This document shows, piece by piece, positions 48,240 to 60,167 of a stretch of DNA of 64,000 bases. This DNA is from Congeria kusceri. Its lineage: Eukaryota; Mollusca; Bivalvia; Myida; Dreissenidae. A program made the translations under genes and the position numbers. Where the stretch lies: NCBI GenBank assembly GCA_027627225.1, contig JAPFQT010000163.1, positions 107,501 through 171,500 of the forward strand. Direction: 5' to 3'. Numbering within the stretch: the stretch's first letter is position 1; every line of letters begins with the position of its first letter. The notes beneath the pieces were generated by a model that saw nothing but the letters and a program-made list of their open reading frames with translations, did no database searches and was not told the origin of the DNA.

Positions 48240-48530
48240 TCAAACCGTATCTAGCAAGACACACTGGCGTCTGCATTGGTGTATGTCGTTAGTTTTCGCA
48301 TTGACATTTATGCTGACTTTTGCTTTGAATTTTGGATTGACTTCTGTGTTGATTTTTACATTGGTATTTGCATTCTGCGTTGACTTGTGCACTGGCGTTT
48401 GTCGTTGATTTCCGCATTGACCTTAACACTAACTTTTGCTTTAAATTTGGACTGATTTCTATGTTGACTTTTACGTTGTTTTTTTGCGTTTTGCGTTGAC
48501 ATTTGCGTTGACGTTTATTATAGCTGCTTG
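48240..48530 (+). repeat. Degenerate minisatellite of a 'gcattgacttttgcgt' type motif
   Basis: Short phrases such as 'ttgactt.tgcattg', 'gcgttgacatttgcgttgac' and 'tgctttgaattttgga' repeat about every 12-18 bp. A larger period of about 125 bp is visible from 'ggcgt.tg.cgttg.ttttcgcattgac' occurring twice (48268, 48391). Confidence 0.6.
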
Positions 48531-48745
48531 CTATAGTGTTGTACTGAGATCTGTTCTCGTTCTAAGAAGACTGTCGTAGAGAGCTTCTGAAGTTCTGCAA
48601 AATTAAGTAAGAAAATGTATAACATTATGCCCTGTTAAGAATGGTACTGTTTAAGGACAACCACTAAGTTTTGTATGTTAGAACATGGTATTGAATCACA
48701 CATTCATATAGTCAAGTTTCTTTAAATACACATATCAAAAGACGA

Positions 48746-48870
48746 CTAGTTAACTAATTTACTGATTATAGAAGTAAAGTCGTTATAATAGACACATGGA
48801 TTTACATATTTCCTTGTAGAAACTCGAATCGTGAGTACATACGGATTTGGGTCGAAAACCGCTTCGGATC
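48746..48870 (-). CDS. Candidate terminal tail exon of the second Ig locus
   Basis: After TTTATTATTGCCAG| a phase-1-compatible frame reads GSEAVFDPNPYVLTIRVSTR then KYVNPCVYYNDF...KLVN and a TAG at 48746 (40 residues). It lies 2.3 kb downstream of the stalk exon at 51136-51246 and in its frame, so it could be that gene's cytoplasmic end. No transmembrane exon was found between them, and there is no similarity to the tail at 27510-27907. Weak call. Confidence 0.22.
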
Positions 48871-49126
48871 CTGGCAATAATAAACAAAATAACGAGTTAA
48901 ATATTATGCTACTGCAATAACACCAGAAGTACAATGTAGAGGTACTACCATTTCAGAATACATTCGTTTTTGGTGATGGTTATGTCATTAAGTCATTTAT
49001 ATTGTGTTGTTTATGTCACAAATTTAACAGTGTATTGCAGTTTGTCCTTTTTAACCAGAGACACTTCTCAACACATGCCTTACTGCATATATGTTTTAGT
49101 TCTTACACCTTGAGATACAGATAATA

Positions 49127-49986
49127 TTTGTTTCGGTGTGATAACGCGTTATATCATCACCGAAAAGGGAAACAATTAATATTTTCACGAGCGCTTCATT
49201 TTATTTTAATGCTATTGAGAATTATTTTACATCTGAACGACGTTTTCTGTTTTAAGTCAGTACTATTTTCTTTATAATGCGTGTTGACAGTACAGTAGTC
49301 TTCATCAGCAAAGCAGAATCCTGGTTTCTAAATTCATTGAAGTTAAAATACAAGCAATTGTATACTCGTTGTTGAATAATTCACAGCTTTTAAATCAAGA
49401 AGTTAACACTCACTGCTAGGTTTAAACATATTTATGATAAACATGCGTATTAACAGTGAAAGTGCGTTCAGATCTCCGAAATTCAAATTCACATTTTCTA
49501 CAGATATCAAATGCATACGTTTTATTACGTAAACAGTACTTAACACGGTCACGATATTCAAACACTTTGTTTTCGCAAGCAATTCAATATGATTAAACTC
49601 GTAGATGCGCGTTAAAATATAAAACAACAACAAATGTACTGTTAAAGAGTGTTTTGAAATGGATTATTTATACGTATAAAGCATTTTCTTTATTTATTAT
49701 TCGGATTTATCGACACAATTGGATTTAATGTCGGCCATGAAAACAATATGGCGTAGAAACGAATGCTGACAATACTTCTTACAATAACACATTGACTACT
49801 TAAATACTTAGTCGTGGTTACTGGATGTAAAGACTTAACACACACATAATAATATAAAAATATGTGCTAAATTAGCATGAGTAATTGCTTAAAGATACAT
49901 TTGAATCGTGTTAGATTTTGGAGAAACTTAAATACACAAATTATGTACCCAAAGGGAGACTACTGTTCATAGCAAACATAGAAAGT
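49127..49986 (+). repeat. Dispersed repeat copy 2 (partner 16988-17825)
   Basis: Collinear with the 17-kb copy over about 850 bp. The hairpin right arm present there (17074-17113) is absent here. Sequence passes from 'ttttcacgag' straight to 'cgcttcattttattttaatg'. Confidence 0.65.
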
Positions 49987-51135
49987 GTCTGAAAATATTT
50001 AAATGTAATGTATTGGAATTGACTGTGTATTGAATATTCATAGACATATGATTGCATGTACAAATAATGGTTTCTTTAATTGTTTAATATCAATTTGCAT
50101 CTATTGAATAAAACGTCCGGTCTTTCACGAACAGCAATGATTAGTAGTCAAGTACACCACTTATGTTTATTTTCCGGGGTAAATTTAATTAAACTAGAAG
50201 AATTTAAAATAATTTTGTGTACTCTAAGAAAGCGGATTATGTGATTTTAAACATAGTATATTTCAGAATTTTGGAAATCCGCTTAACGATAAAAATAAAA
50301 TCTTATCCGAAATGAATGGGTATCAGTTGTCTTACCATTTTCACCAGGTACAGTTGTTTATCAGGCTTGCTTAAAGCAATATCTGGCCTGTTCAAGACGT
50401 GGTCTAACAGCGATATGCTTGTTATTTCAATTGTCTCTGCATACATGTAATACAACTGATCAAAAGAGTCCGTTCATACATAGAAATACACATAGCACTG
50501 GATAAAATATAATTCAACTAAATTCTGCATGTAGCAGGTAACAACATATACTTTTTGTGAAAAATCGCGATTATAGACAATAAACATACTAGTAACATAT
50601 TACTCCGTCGGCATATTAACTACTTATATACATGTTTGTAGTTCATTTTACCATGGATGAGAACTTAACATTTCGTTGTTTCCCACTGTTCCTTGGAAAT
50701 GTTTAAAGATATATTTGGCATTATCGAGTTTTCATTTAGCATCGACACTTTTGTTATTCTGCTCCTCCCTAAGTTATAAATGCTTTAATATGTTATAATT
50801 TCTCACTTTGTGATTAGCATGTGTTTTTTAGCATTTAGATTGCTCTTACGGAATTGCATGTTTTAACTCCCTAAATAATTTATTTACCCAATTTAAATTG
50901 ATATGAAAACGTAGGCGAAGTTTTTAGTAATATATGATGACAATGGTTCTACTATTGGGTCGATCCGTATCACATGCCTTTACGCATTATAATGTTGATA
51001 TTGACAATAATAAAACACATCAATATGCAATAAATACCCGTGTGTTTTAATATAGATAATTTATTTTACAATACCTCTTTGTATTTCGTTCAACGCAAAT
51101 GTTATATCTACAAAACAATCAATAATCACATTTAC
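49987..51135. other. Noncoding, with a coding-like fragment at 50303-50455 (minus)
   Basis: The minus-strand fragment LYYMYAETIEITSISLLDHV, LNRPDIALSKPDKQLYLVKM and a short end to a TAA at 50303 looks protein-like and Tyr-rich. Its only acceptor (GATCAG|) gives phase 0, which does not fit the phase-1 pattern of the nearby Ig exons. No transmembrane exon was seen. Confidence 0.35.
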
Positions 51136-51246
51136 CGTATGCATTCGTGGAAATAGTGGTTTCATGTTCGACATTTTCCTCATCGACCTGGTTGGAAGAA
51201 ATGGCAGTTGCCTCTACGAATGGCATCTTCGTATGGTCAGAGGAGT
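51136..51246 (-). CDS. Stalk exon of the second Ig-like locus
   Basis: A 111-bp phase-1 to phase-1 exon with acceptor TATTTCTGAG| and donor TACG|GTAAATG. It encodes SSDHTKMPFVEATAISSNQV then DEENVEHETTISTNAY, a hydrophilic Ser/Thr/Glu-rich linker like the stalk exons of the 27.5-31.8 kb gene. It is the next plausible exon after the Ig exon at 51741-52076. The weak acceptor and lack of sequence identity limit confidence. Confidence 0.45.
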
Positions 51247-51452
51247 CTCAGAAATATATACATTTACATTGAATAATTCGCACAGTCCAAATATGTGTTT
51301 AGAGTTTTTTCGCGTGCAAGAAAAAAAATATAATAAAGTTACGGATTGGTCATGTTTTAATAAAATCGATTTTGAATTCATTTGCTTAAATATAATCAGA
51401 AAGTAAGACTATTTTCGACATGTGTGCACGATAGATTTGTATAATGTATCGT

Positions 51453-51547
51453 ATACTACTACTACTATTACTACTACTTCTACTACTACTACTACTGCTG
51501 TTGCTACTACTACTACTACTACCACAACAACAACAACAACAACTACA

Positions 51548-51590
<43 letters not shown>

Positions 51591-51690
51591 TTACTACTAC
51601 TACTACTACTACTGCTACTACTACTACTACTACTGCTACTAATACTACTACTACTACGACTACTACTGCTACTTCTACTACTACTACTTT
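51453..51690. repeat. (ACT)n microsatellite in the intron of the second Ig locus
   Basis: ACT/CTA repeats with a short ACAACA block (51521-51548). They lie between the Ig exon and the stalk exon. Poly-Thr, poly-Leu and poly-Val frames here are spurious. Confidence 0.95.
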
Positions 51691-51740
51691 ATATACTGCG
51701 ACCATATCTATGTCTTATTTTAATATTTTATTGCACATAC

Positions 51741-52076
51741 CGTAACTGTATACATTCAAAGGATTGCCGTAAACAGGAATTCCATTTTGGTATTTAGCCC
51801 ATGTCCATTGGTCACCTGTGTGTGTTTTACGTATGTTTGCAATATTGCACTCCACTTGATATGTTCCTTCTCACGCACATTGCACGATATCCGTATGAAA
51901 GATGGTTGTTACGTTACATTCTGTAGCACTTTGCATTACATAAACTATTAAATTATAATTACTAGTATGCACCCTATAAATCTTTCTCAGTCCTGTTATT
52001 TTATCATCTACCTTACACCAAATCTTCAATGAAGTTGGACAAAGTACTTTGATGTCAATTCGTGGTGGTTGCAGTG
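51741..52076 (-). pseudogene. Paralogous Ig-like exon with an in-frame stop
   Basis: A 336-bp exon with acceptor CAACAATTTCAG| and donor TACG|GTATGTG, phase 1 at both ends like its paralogue. It reads LQPPRIDIKVLCPTSLKIWC, KVDDKITGLRKIYRVH, VYVMQSATECNVTTIFHT, DIVQCA-stop-EGTYQVECNIAN, RKTHTGDQWTWAKYQNG. Anchors are shared in order with the exon at 29050-29391. A TGA at 51871-51873 interrupts it 45 codons before the exon end, and the Cys after the conserved Trp is Trp (DQWTW). Splice sites are intact, so loss may be recent. A CGA-to-TGA change is a simple explanation. No signal-peptide exon was found upstream. Confidence 0.65.
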
Positions 52077-54044
52077 CTGAAATTGTTGATATTAGTTGTG
52101 TTTATTATTTATCTATTTTAAGAAAAAAATAAAACGTTCATATTACAATCTATACTTCAGTTTGAATAAAACAACACTAAATCAAGGCGATTGTGCACTT
52201 TTAGAGTAGGATATTTTAATTTTTTTCCATTGTATCGTTTAAAATAAAAAAGCGATGTTACTAACATCCATCCAACAACACATATCCAAACTAGCAGATC
52301 ATATTTGGTATCATCATTGCTAGTGATTATGCTTCGTTGTAGTCAATTTCATAATGTTGTCATAGTCTATTTCATTATATAATGAAACGTAAACGTATAT
52401 TTTACTCAATAGAACTCCCAACACTCCATTCCCTTAAACAAACCAATGCACTGTAAGGAAATAAAACCAGGAATTAAAATATTCTCTCAGAATGACTTTC
52501 GAAACTGTAGCTGGAAAATATGACTGATTCAATGAGAACATTACTTTGTTTTGTCTCTGATGTTTGTATTTATAGAATAACAATTGCACAACTAGTATAT
52601 CCTGAATTCCTGATGCGTAAATGTAGTTGCAACGTCGAGAGGAGACCTATTTTTATCATTACAATATTCTAAATACGAAGTTAGTTTCTTTTACAAAATA
52701 GCGCTGTCGCCCACCCTGTTCATGTGTGTTTTGTCAGTATGCGCGACTACTGACCTATAGATGAACAAAAATATGTAGCATGTACAAGTTTGACGGGTTA
52801 AATACATTGGAATTACATCTTTGTAGAGAGATAAGCATTTATGTTATTTATTGTGGTACAACTTATCTAAAACAAAGACAAAGTGTAATAATGCTATAAT
52901 TTGCAACACAAAACTACTGCAGTTATGACACTACTTTCGTACAAAATATAGTGTACGCAAACGCACGATATTTCGTATCAAAGCATTTCCATGCACATAC
53001 ACTCTAATTGTTATGTTTCCCATTTACCGATTTTGTATTTTTATATGATTTGATTGTATTGCTACATATTATGTTAGCGTTTCAGATTGCTCGTGCTATG
53101 TCAATAAACATATACACTCATCATTTATATCAAACATTTCTTTATTTCAGCCATTCGCAACACAATACAGTATGCACACAAATAAGCCGGTACAAACAAA
53201 ACACAGACATGATTATATTTCTAGAAACGGGCACTTAAATAGTGTTGGGTTAGAACAGCGCAACAGTGAAACTTGCTCATGATAGAGCATGACACACGCA
53301 TTTAATTATGTAAACATTAACTCAACAAAAAGCATAAACTAAATAATAATACAATAGTATACGTCATAGTATTCATTTACATTTTGATAACTCAATTGTA
53401 ACAGTTGCGTGTGATCTAAAATAAAACACAATAACAGCTATCTTAGACACGATTAAATTACTGAAAGGGTATCAGAAATATAATTTTTTAACAATATTTA
53501 AGATATAACAACATTAACTCAATATATTTAAATTTCTGCATGGAGTTAGGAAATTATATCTAAACGCAAAAGTGACAATTAAACATAATAGCTTTCATTT
53601 GGATGTTGGCACTGTTTAAACCATGGATATATACAGTCAGTAAACTGACAATCAAAATCACCATTTTTGGCTAGAATTATGATTAATAATAAAGTGAACC
53701 AAAAGGCATCAACTCTTTGAACACAAAGATTACTTATACAACCCCGTTGCACACAAATCCGTCTGTCTCAATATTCTAAAAGAAAAAAAAAGTTTTAGTA
53801 ATTTTTTTTTTTCAATTAATGACCCAAAAGTTAAACTCTCAGATATTATTGAAACAATGCTATACATAACTAAGTCATATTGACCTTCGTATTTGAAACA
53901 GGTGTTGTCACTATCAGGTCACATATGCACCCGAATGCTCTTTCAGTAAATGTGCAAAAACGAACCATTGTCAATGAAAGTAAATCAAATGTAAACTGAA
54001 TTACTTCAGCCAGAATGGCTGCTCTGGAAAACTATATGACAAAC
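52077..54044. other. Noncoding
   Basis: No exon, element or RNA was recognised. A 76-codon plus frame (53008-53238) is unassigned. Confidence 0.4.
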
Positions 54045-54224
54045 TTTAATTAAGTTAAAAAGGGCATACATATGTAAAAAACGAAAGAAAGTTATGGACG
54101 TTGCTTTTCCTGGTAGCAAATTGTTGATTTCCCTTAATAGTAAAGAAATATTTCAAGTTTCACGTAAATACTTTTAATAATATTCAAAATGTCGGACTAT
54201 ATGAAAAGCATAACTTAGACAAAA
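54045..54224 (+). repeat. 'Aaaaagggcatac...gttatgg' repeat, copy 1
   Basis: 'aagttaaaaagggcatac', 'aaaaaacgaaagaaagttatgg' and 'tttcaagtttcacgtaaatac' match 55226-55380 and, more loosely, 58068-58150 in order. This is a bivalve-type noncoding repeat. Confidence 0.55.
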
Positions 54225-54355
54225 ATATACGGCAGCGCTGGGCCGGGCATCTATAATCGGCCCGCAGCCGATATAAAGGCCCGAGGGCCTTTGGCCCGAG
54301 AGCCGTTATACGGCTATGGCCGATTATAGACGCCCGGACCAGCTCTGCCGTATAT
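54225..54355. mobile_element. GC-rich palindromic foldback element
   Basis: Arms of about 60 nt: 'atatacggcagcgctgg' with 'ccgggcatctataatcggcc' on the left and the inverted copy ending 'cagctctgccgtatat' on the right. The centre is 'cccgagggcctttggcccgag'. It is far more GC-rich than its surroundings and should extrude as a stable hairpin. Confidence 0.7.
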
Positions 54356-55082
54356 TAATGTTTATAATATATATTATCCTGTCACAAGAAAAGAATCATG
54401 TTACTTTCTTTATTTAAATACACAAAATGTTAACAAAAGCACCAAACAAACTTTCCGTACTTTTATTTAACATTCAACTAATTACGCAATACGTGACGCA
54501 ATTCTAACGAATGACGTAATTTAAAAACAGAAAAACTGTGACGAAACAAACCAGTTTTCCCTGGACTCTCAGTTTTGTTGTGACAACCATTATGTCGTGT
54601 TTGCTTTTATTTTTAGTAAAATACATTACCATAAGTTTAATAAATCGTGCATGGACGAATTCCGAATGATGAATGTGTCAGTTGGATAAATAATATATTT
54701 TGAGACTTTGAATCGGAATAAAATCAAACGTTCTGACTAGTCATTGCGATTTCGTAAATCTTGTTTCTGGTCAGAATGATTCACATGCAATTAATATCAT
54801 GATTGTTAAAAATTAAGGCTTATGGATACAATAAAAGGGAATAGAAGTGCTTACAGTATTGTTGGATTTTTATTGTGGGAAGCAATATATTGAAATGGAG
54901 GTACAGTAAAAGTTTCCGATCTGTTCAATTTTGTTCAGTGATTCTTTTTTTCAAACTCAAAGATGCATAGGCTATAGATCCTATATATTTAATCAATTTA
55001 ACTACAAATTTTCGTTAATATGCAGTATTTGCATTTTCGGATATAAGAATTTAATTTTGACTAGATACGCCATTCTTTGTCG
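54356..55082. other. Noncoding between palindromes
   Basis: Nothing was recognised. Confidence 0.4.
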
Positions 55083-55190
55083 TTGACGTCGCGCGATCGG
55101 ATTCTCTTCGATTATCGAAAAATCGGCCGCGGTCAATTATATTATATCGGCTCAGCGGAGCCGAGTAACGGCCCGTAATCGACGTCAATT
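55083..55190. repeat. Second GC-rich inverted-repeat segment
   Basis: Bounded by 'ttgacgtcg' and 'cgacgtcaa', with a central stem 'cggctcagcggagccg' and 'aatcggccgcgg' / 'cggcccgtaatcg' pieces in inverted relation. Imperfect. Confidence 0.45.
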
Positions 55191-55225
55191 TGTTACTATT
55201 TTCAGTAACACTATGTATTATACAT

Positions 55226-55400
55226 TGTTTAAGTTTAAAAAGGGACACACATCTGTCAAAAAACAAAACGGAGTTATGGGTGCTTTCACTGTGGAGAAAT
55301 TGACAGTGCAGATTATTTTAAGTTTCAAGTAAATACCTTTGATAGTCTTTAAGATTTTGAACTTTATAAAAAAAATATGACCTTGGCCGGACGGACGGAC
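55226..55400 (+). repeat. 'Aaaaagggacac...gttatgg' repeat, copy 2
   Basis: See 54045-54224. It ends in 'ggccggacggacggactccc', a GGAC-rich tail seen also near 57270. The open frames crossing it (55218-55599) are repeat-derived. Confidence 0.55.
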
Positions 55401-56489
55401 TCCCTGAAGTGCACTTGTGGGATCCTGTGCATGTTGGGTGTGCAGTACAAACAACAATAGTAACACATTGCCAAGTATTCTTGTCTTGCACGATCGTTGT
55501 GTGTCCCAAAAGATTTGTCCTGCATAATTGTTGCGTGTCAAGGAAATCAAAGTACCAGTTCAACTTATAACGTGTTTGAAGAAATTTGAATGCAATCAAC
55601 GGTCATGGTAATTATTTTATGTGTATTTCAAGAAACACAATGGTTTGTACTTAATAACTCATATAATTACATCCTAAAAATTCATGAGAGAACATGCACA
55701 CACTGTTTAGTGTAGTCCAAGCCAAATCATAGACTGTCCACTGCTACATGTGGTCCAATTTAAAGACAGCGAGACAATTATGGTTTTCACAGACCTGCAT
55801 GAAATAATGTTGTTACAAAGTAAAATCGCAATTGCTGTAACACAACATCAGGCTCGACTATTATCACTACTTTGTAAGTGCACAAAGGATTATAAATGTG
55901 TTTCAATACATGTTCAATTTTTGGACTTGATCACTGACTAGGTATCCATTGTACAAAATGATACATCGATGCCTAGATAGGGTATACTTTTGTGAACATT
56001 TTGATATCTATTTATGTACAAAATATGATTTTGGGATTTTGGTATTTTAAAACTAAAAAATTCTCAGATAAGAAAATCAGCAACTTAGTTGAAAATCATA
56101 TCGAGTGAGCATATTTTACCCTACAATAAATATTGTGTGCACTAAATCATGATGCTTAAGACTTTATTTCATATTTGTTTGGACATGAAATTAACACAGC
56201 TGCATGCAAAGTCTCAAAATCGGCAACGGCGGACGAAGTGATCACTATGTGTCCACCAAGCTATGTGGGTAAATGAAAACAGCGTTTAAAACGTATCATT
56301 TCGATAAGTTTTTACTAAACAAGTTACATTCATCCTTTCTTAAAAAGTAACTCAACACATTCAATAATTTAATGCAATAATGAGCCTAAATAAGCACCTG
56401 GTATTCTTAGTTTTAAAGTACATATAAAAAAGACAGCTTGATCAGCTTACAAAAAGTTTTTAATATATTTTCTTTTAAATATTTTTTAC
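55401..56489. other. Noncoding
   Basis: No supported feature. 'ttgtgtgtcccaaaagattt' / 'ttgcgtgtcaaggaaat' hints at a short duplication at 55485-55550. Confidence 0.4.
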
Positions 56490-56830
56490 CAGACTTGCTA
56501 AAAATACAATTAAGGAAATACACAATATTTAGCAGACTTGTTGTCAAGGGACAAATATTGCATACATGTACATCATGTTTTGACTCGAATAATTCACTCG
56601 CACTCCACAACCAGACGAGTTAAAAATACAACTAAGGAAATACACAGTATTTAGCAGACTTGTAGTATAAGTCAAGGGCCAAATATTGCATACATGTACA
56701 TCAAGTTTTAACTCAAATAATAACTCGCACTCCACAACCAGGCGAGGTAAATATACAACTAAGGAAATACAGTATATTTAGCAGACTTGCAGTACAAGTC
56801 AAAGGACAAATATTATGTTTCCAAAGTACA
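56490..56830 (+). repeat. Three tandem copies of an approximately 122-127 bp unit
   Basis: 'ctaaggaaatacacagtatt' then 'tagcagacttg' occurs at about 56511, 56633 and 56760. 'gcatacatgtacatca.gttt' and 'cactcgcactccacaaccag' lie between them. Minus-strand frames spanning the copies encode the repeat and are not genes. Confidence 0.75.
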
Positions 56831-56859
56831 ATATTTTAAGAAATGTTCCCTTAACTCCA

Positions 56860-57300
56860 AGAACAATAATTGAAGCGGAACATCCTGTTTATATGCATAC
56901 CACTCGGCAATGTAGCTTCCCATAAGATTTCATTGAATCTGGGCAGTAGTTGCTGAGCAATAGCCCGGAGAAGAATTTATGCACTATATACTAATTTGAG
57001 AATTTTTCAAAGTCCCATAACTCTGAGATTCCCATAAAGTTTCGTTGAATTCCAGAAAGTAGTTGCTGAGAAATAGCTCAGACAAGCAAGCCAGTAATTG
57101 TACACTATATACTAATTTCAGAAATCTTCAAAGTCCCATAACTCTGAGAACAATCATTGAAGCGGAACGTCCTTGTAGTATGCACACCTCAGCTTGCTAA
57201 TAAAGCTTTCCATAAAGTTGAGTTGAGATCCACACAGTTGTTGCTGAGAAATAGCCCAGACAATACAGTGGGACGGAAGGACGGACGGACAAAGCAGCGA
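56860..57300 (+). repeat. Nested bivalve-type dispersed repeat
   Basis: The phrases 'agtcccataactctgag' (57010, 57131), 'caat.attgaagcggaac.tcct' (56865, 57150), 'agtagttgctgagaaatagc' (three times) and a 'ggacggaaggacggacgg' tail repeat in order. I recognise this block type from bivalve genomes (memory only). Confidence 0.6.
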
Positions 57301-58281
57301 CTATATGCTCAACCGAAATTTTTCGGGGAGCATAACAATGAGAACATCTTTACGCCTATCACCTATCTCACAAGAAACTTAAGCTTTTTAAAAGGACTCA
57401 CTCTAATCAAATTGAGTGTTTAACGTGCTTTATTCAATAAAAGCTAATATTCATGTAGTTTTTAAAATGTTCTGTTATTGACAATTGGAGCATTCTGAGA
57501 TTCATTTCCTTTAAACACTACGCGTTAAACTATATTTAAGGTATGAATTACAAAAATAGATATTATAACAAACCATTTTGAAAAGAACCAATTGAACGGC
57601 TTAAGATTATGTAACTGTGAACAAATCTTGGTGGAAAAATCATATCGGGGAGCAATTTAAACTGTTTTTTGTGATTTGGTAATTCCTCTAAATGAAACGT
57701 TTTTAATTGCCAATTTGAATTAACTTTGAGGTATATTTTCCAATGAACTATATTGTTTCAAAGGAAAACTGTAAGTTTGGTTGCAAGTTGCTAATTGTTT
57801 CTGAATGTAAGCCTATTATGAAATAGCTCTAGCAATTCTGCAGTAAAAAAGTATGAAAGTACTACAGGTAATACAGTGTTTCTGTTCAATATAACATCTT
57901 CCAAATAAATCAGGTTTTTCTAACCTAAAAACAACACCATGCTACTTGCAATAAAAAGTACATGCAATAACACATCAAATATAAAGATTTAAGAGATTAC
58001 GACAAGAGCTGTCAGAAGACAGCGCTCTCAACTATTCAATAAAATATTAAACGTTAAAATTTATCTATGTGAAAAGGGACATAATTACCAGGATGCCAAA
58101 ATACAAAACAGTGTTATGGGGAATGTTGCACCTCATGCTGGAGTCAATAAGAAGGGTATATTATTATATATAAGTTATTCACACAAATAAATCTGGTTAC
58201 TTACATTATCCCTTTTGAAGCCGTGTAAAAATCTTCATTTATCATCAGCTGAGTACTTGTGCACGTGCTAAAATAGCATTA
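57301..58281. other. Noncoding; weak repeat copy at 58068-58150
   Basis: 'gaaaagggacataattacc' and 'aaaacagtgttatgg' relate to the repeats at 54045 and 55226. Otherwise nothing was recognised. Confidence 0.4.
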
Positions 58282-59533
58282 CCGTAAAATCTCTATGCTT
58301 TAAAAAATGTCGTGTCCGAAAATTTGGATACACAGAAATATTCCCAAATTACAGGTGTCCGCAAATGTATAGACACTCTGACAATATTGCATTTACGTTC
58401 GGATTTGTAGGGTGTATAAAGTGTTTTGCCGAATATACACGGATATTATTGATTAATGATTGCGCATGTTTGTTTAATTCCACGCCGTTTAGTATTATTA
58501 ATTTTTAGCGATGTTTGCATTGAATTTTAAATCATTTCATATGTATGATTTTGTTTTACAGAAAATTACGCCAAGACTGCATTTGCGTCGACCGAGTTCA
58601 AAGATTACCATCTCGTATATTATTTACCTGTAATTAATGCAATAAATGATGCAAATTATGATTTTGTTGTTTGTTCTTGAACCAAAAATCTTTAACGAAA
58701 GTCTTTAACACCTTCAAACATTCGTGCAACTTGTGATAGGGTGCGATCAAACAGGAACCTGTTGGTCACACTTATTGTGTTGAGTAGGGGCATAGTGCCG
58801 TAGATTAGTGAATTGTTAATTGGCACTAATTGGCATATTTGAAGACAAATGTCACCCTGTTATTAAAAACTCTGTGTTGATTTTCTAATTTTTCATGCTT
58901 TGCATGAATAACTATGCTTCTAACGGTAATATTAACTGTCATCAAATAGACAAGTCATTTTAAGGGCCGTCTATGCAACATGTTGAACATTATTAGAAGT
59001 TTACAATATATAATAAATTCAAAAATTTACGAACTAAAAATCACTTGGTAAGTTTTTGTCCACCAATAAGTAAATTGGCATGGGAAAACCACGCCAATTT
59101 GTTTCTTTTGCTGTACCAATATAATTGTTCAATTTTGAATACTATCATAGATCACTGACTACAATAACACCCAATGTATTTAATATACGATATTACGACC
59201 GGTATACTCAATATGGTAAACCCATTATTTATGGCACATTGCTCCTTACCCAATAACGCTTATGTAACGGTCCACCGCCTCCACTCATTCATCAGCCAGG
59301 TTTTATGACCTTGATCAGGTTGTAAAAACACATGTGCGAAGTGTCACCGGATTAAGGCAAACTGGATAGAATTCTGCTAAAAAATAAATAAAAAATGTCC
59401 GAAAATTTAGATTAATTAATTATGGGTTAAAATCAGGATATCCGAAAATATATAGTGACACAAAATAATTATTTTGGCTAAATATGAGGGTGTCCGAAAA
59501 TGTATACTGTCCGAAAACATAGAGCTTTTACGG
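58282..59533. mobile_element. TA-flanked DNA transposon remnant (Tc1/mariner or pogo-type MITE, 1252 bp)
   Basis: The left end TA|CCGTAAAATCTCTATGCTTT and the right end AACATAGAGCTTTTACGG|TA are inverted copies of about 18 bp (one or two mismatches), each bordered by TA. 'gtccgaaaa' recurs just inside both ends and as internal subterminal repeats (58313, 59398, 59493, 59510). The TA target site and the 'CTCTATG...TCGGAC' style of terminus fit Tc1/mariner/pogo-like elements. No transposase frame is present. Confidence 0.6.
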
Positions 59534-60167
59534 TATTTGCATGGTTAAAAATACAAAGATTTCAAAAATAAGCTTTTTAATGTACAAAACATAACAGGAA
59601 CTGAATGAGTCATGACACACACTAAGTCAACAATGTATCACCTACATGGTTTCACATGAATTTAAACACAACGCAGAACATTACTCCGTGACAAAAACAA
59701 TCTTGACCATCTTCTGATCACAATAATCATTTGCACAGCAATAAGAACTAGAGTTCACAGCACCAAGAAGATTAAAACACTGATTGCTATTAACAGGTAT
59801 AACAATTGATCTGCCATTTTGAAGTGAATGTAGCTATGACATGTGATTGGTCAAAATACCGTACCCCACAAACATAATTATAAACATATAAACCGATAAA
59901 CATTGTAGTCCACAATATATCGAATGTGCTACACGATATAGGCACATTGTGGCACAATTATTCACCAATTCAACATTATTTATCAAAAACGGATGACGTG
60001 TTTCATACAGTACCCATGCTTGTCTTCAAAGGTCAATTTCACATTTTAAGGTCAAATAACACATAATTATCTGGAGCATACTATATACTGGCATGGAGGG
60101 ATTTTAAATTTTCTTGATGAACATTGTTACGTGGTATTATGCACGCAACAAACCAAGGTTGTAGCTT
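59534..60167. other. Noncoding
   Basis: Nothing was recognised. Confidence 0.4.

Noticed and set aside
50303..50455. Cytoplasmic tail exon of the second Ig locus
   Set aside because: Tyr-rich and protein-like, but the only acceptor gives phase 0 whereas all family junctions are phase 1, and no transmembrane exon precedes it.
55218..55599. Minus-strand frames of 93-110 codons as a secreted protein
   Set aside because: They run through the 'aaaaaggg...gttatgg' repeat and its GGAC tail and are not conserved in the sister copy at 54045.
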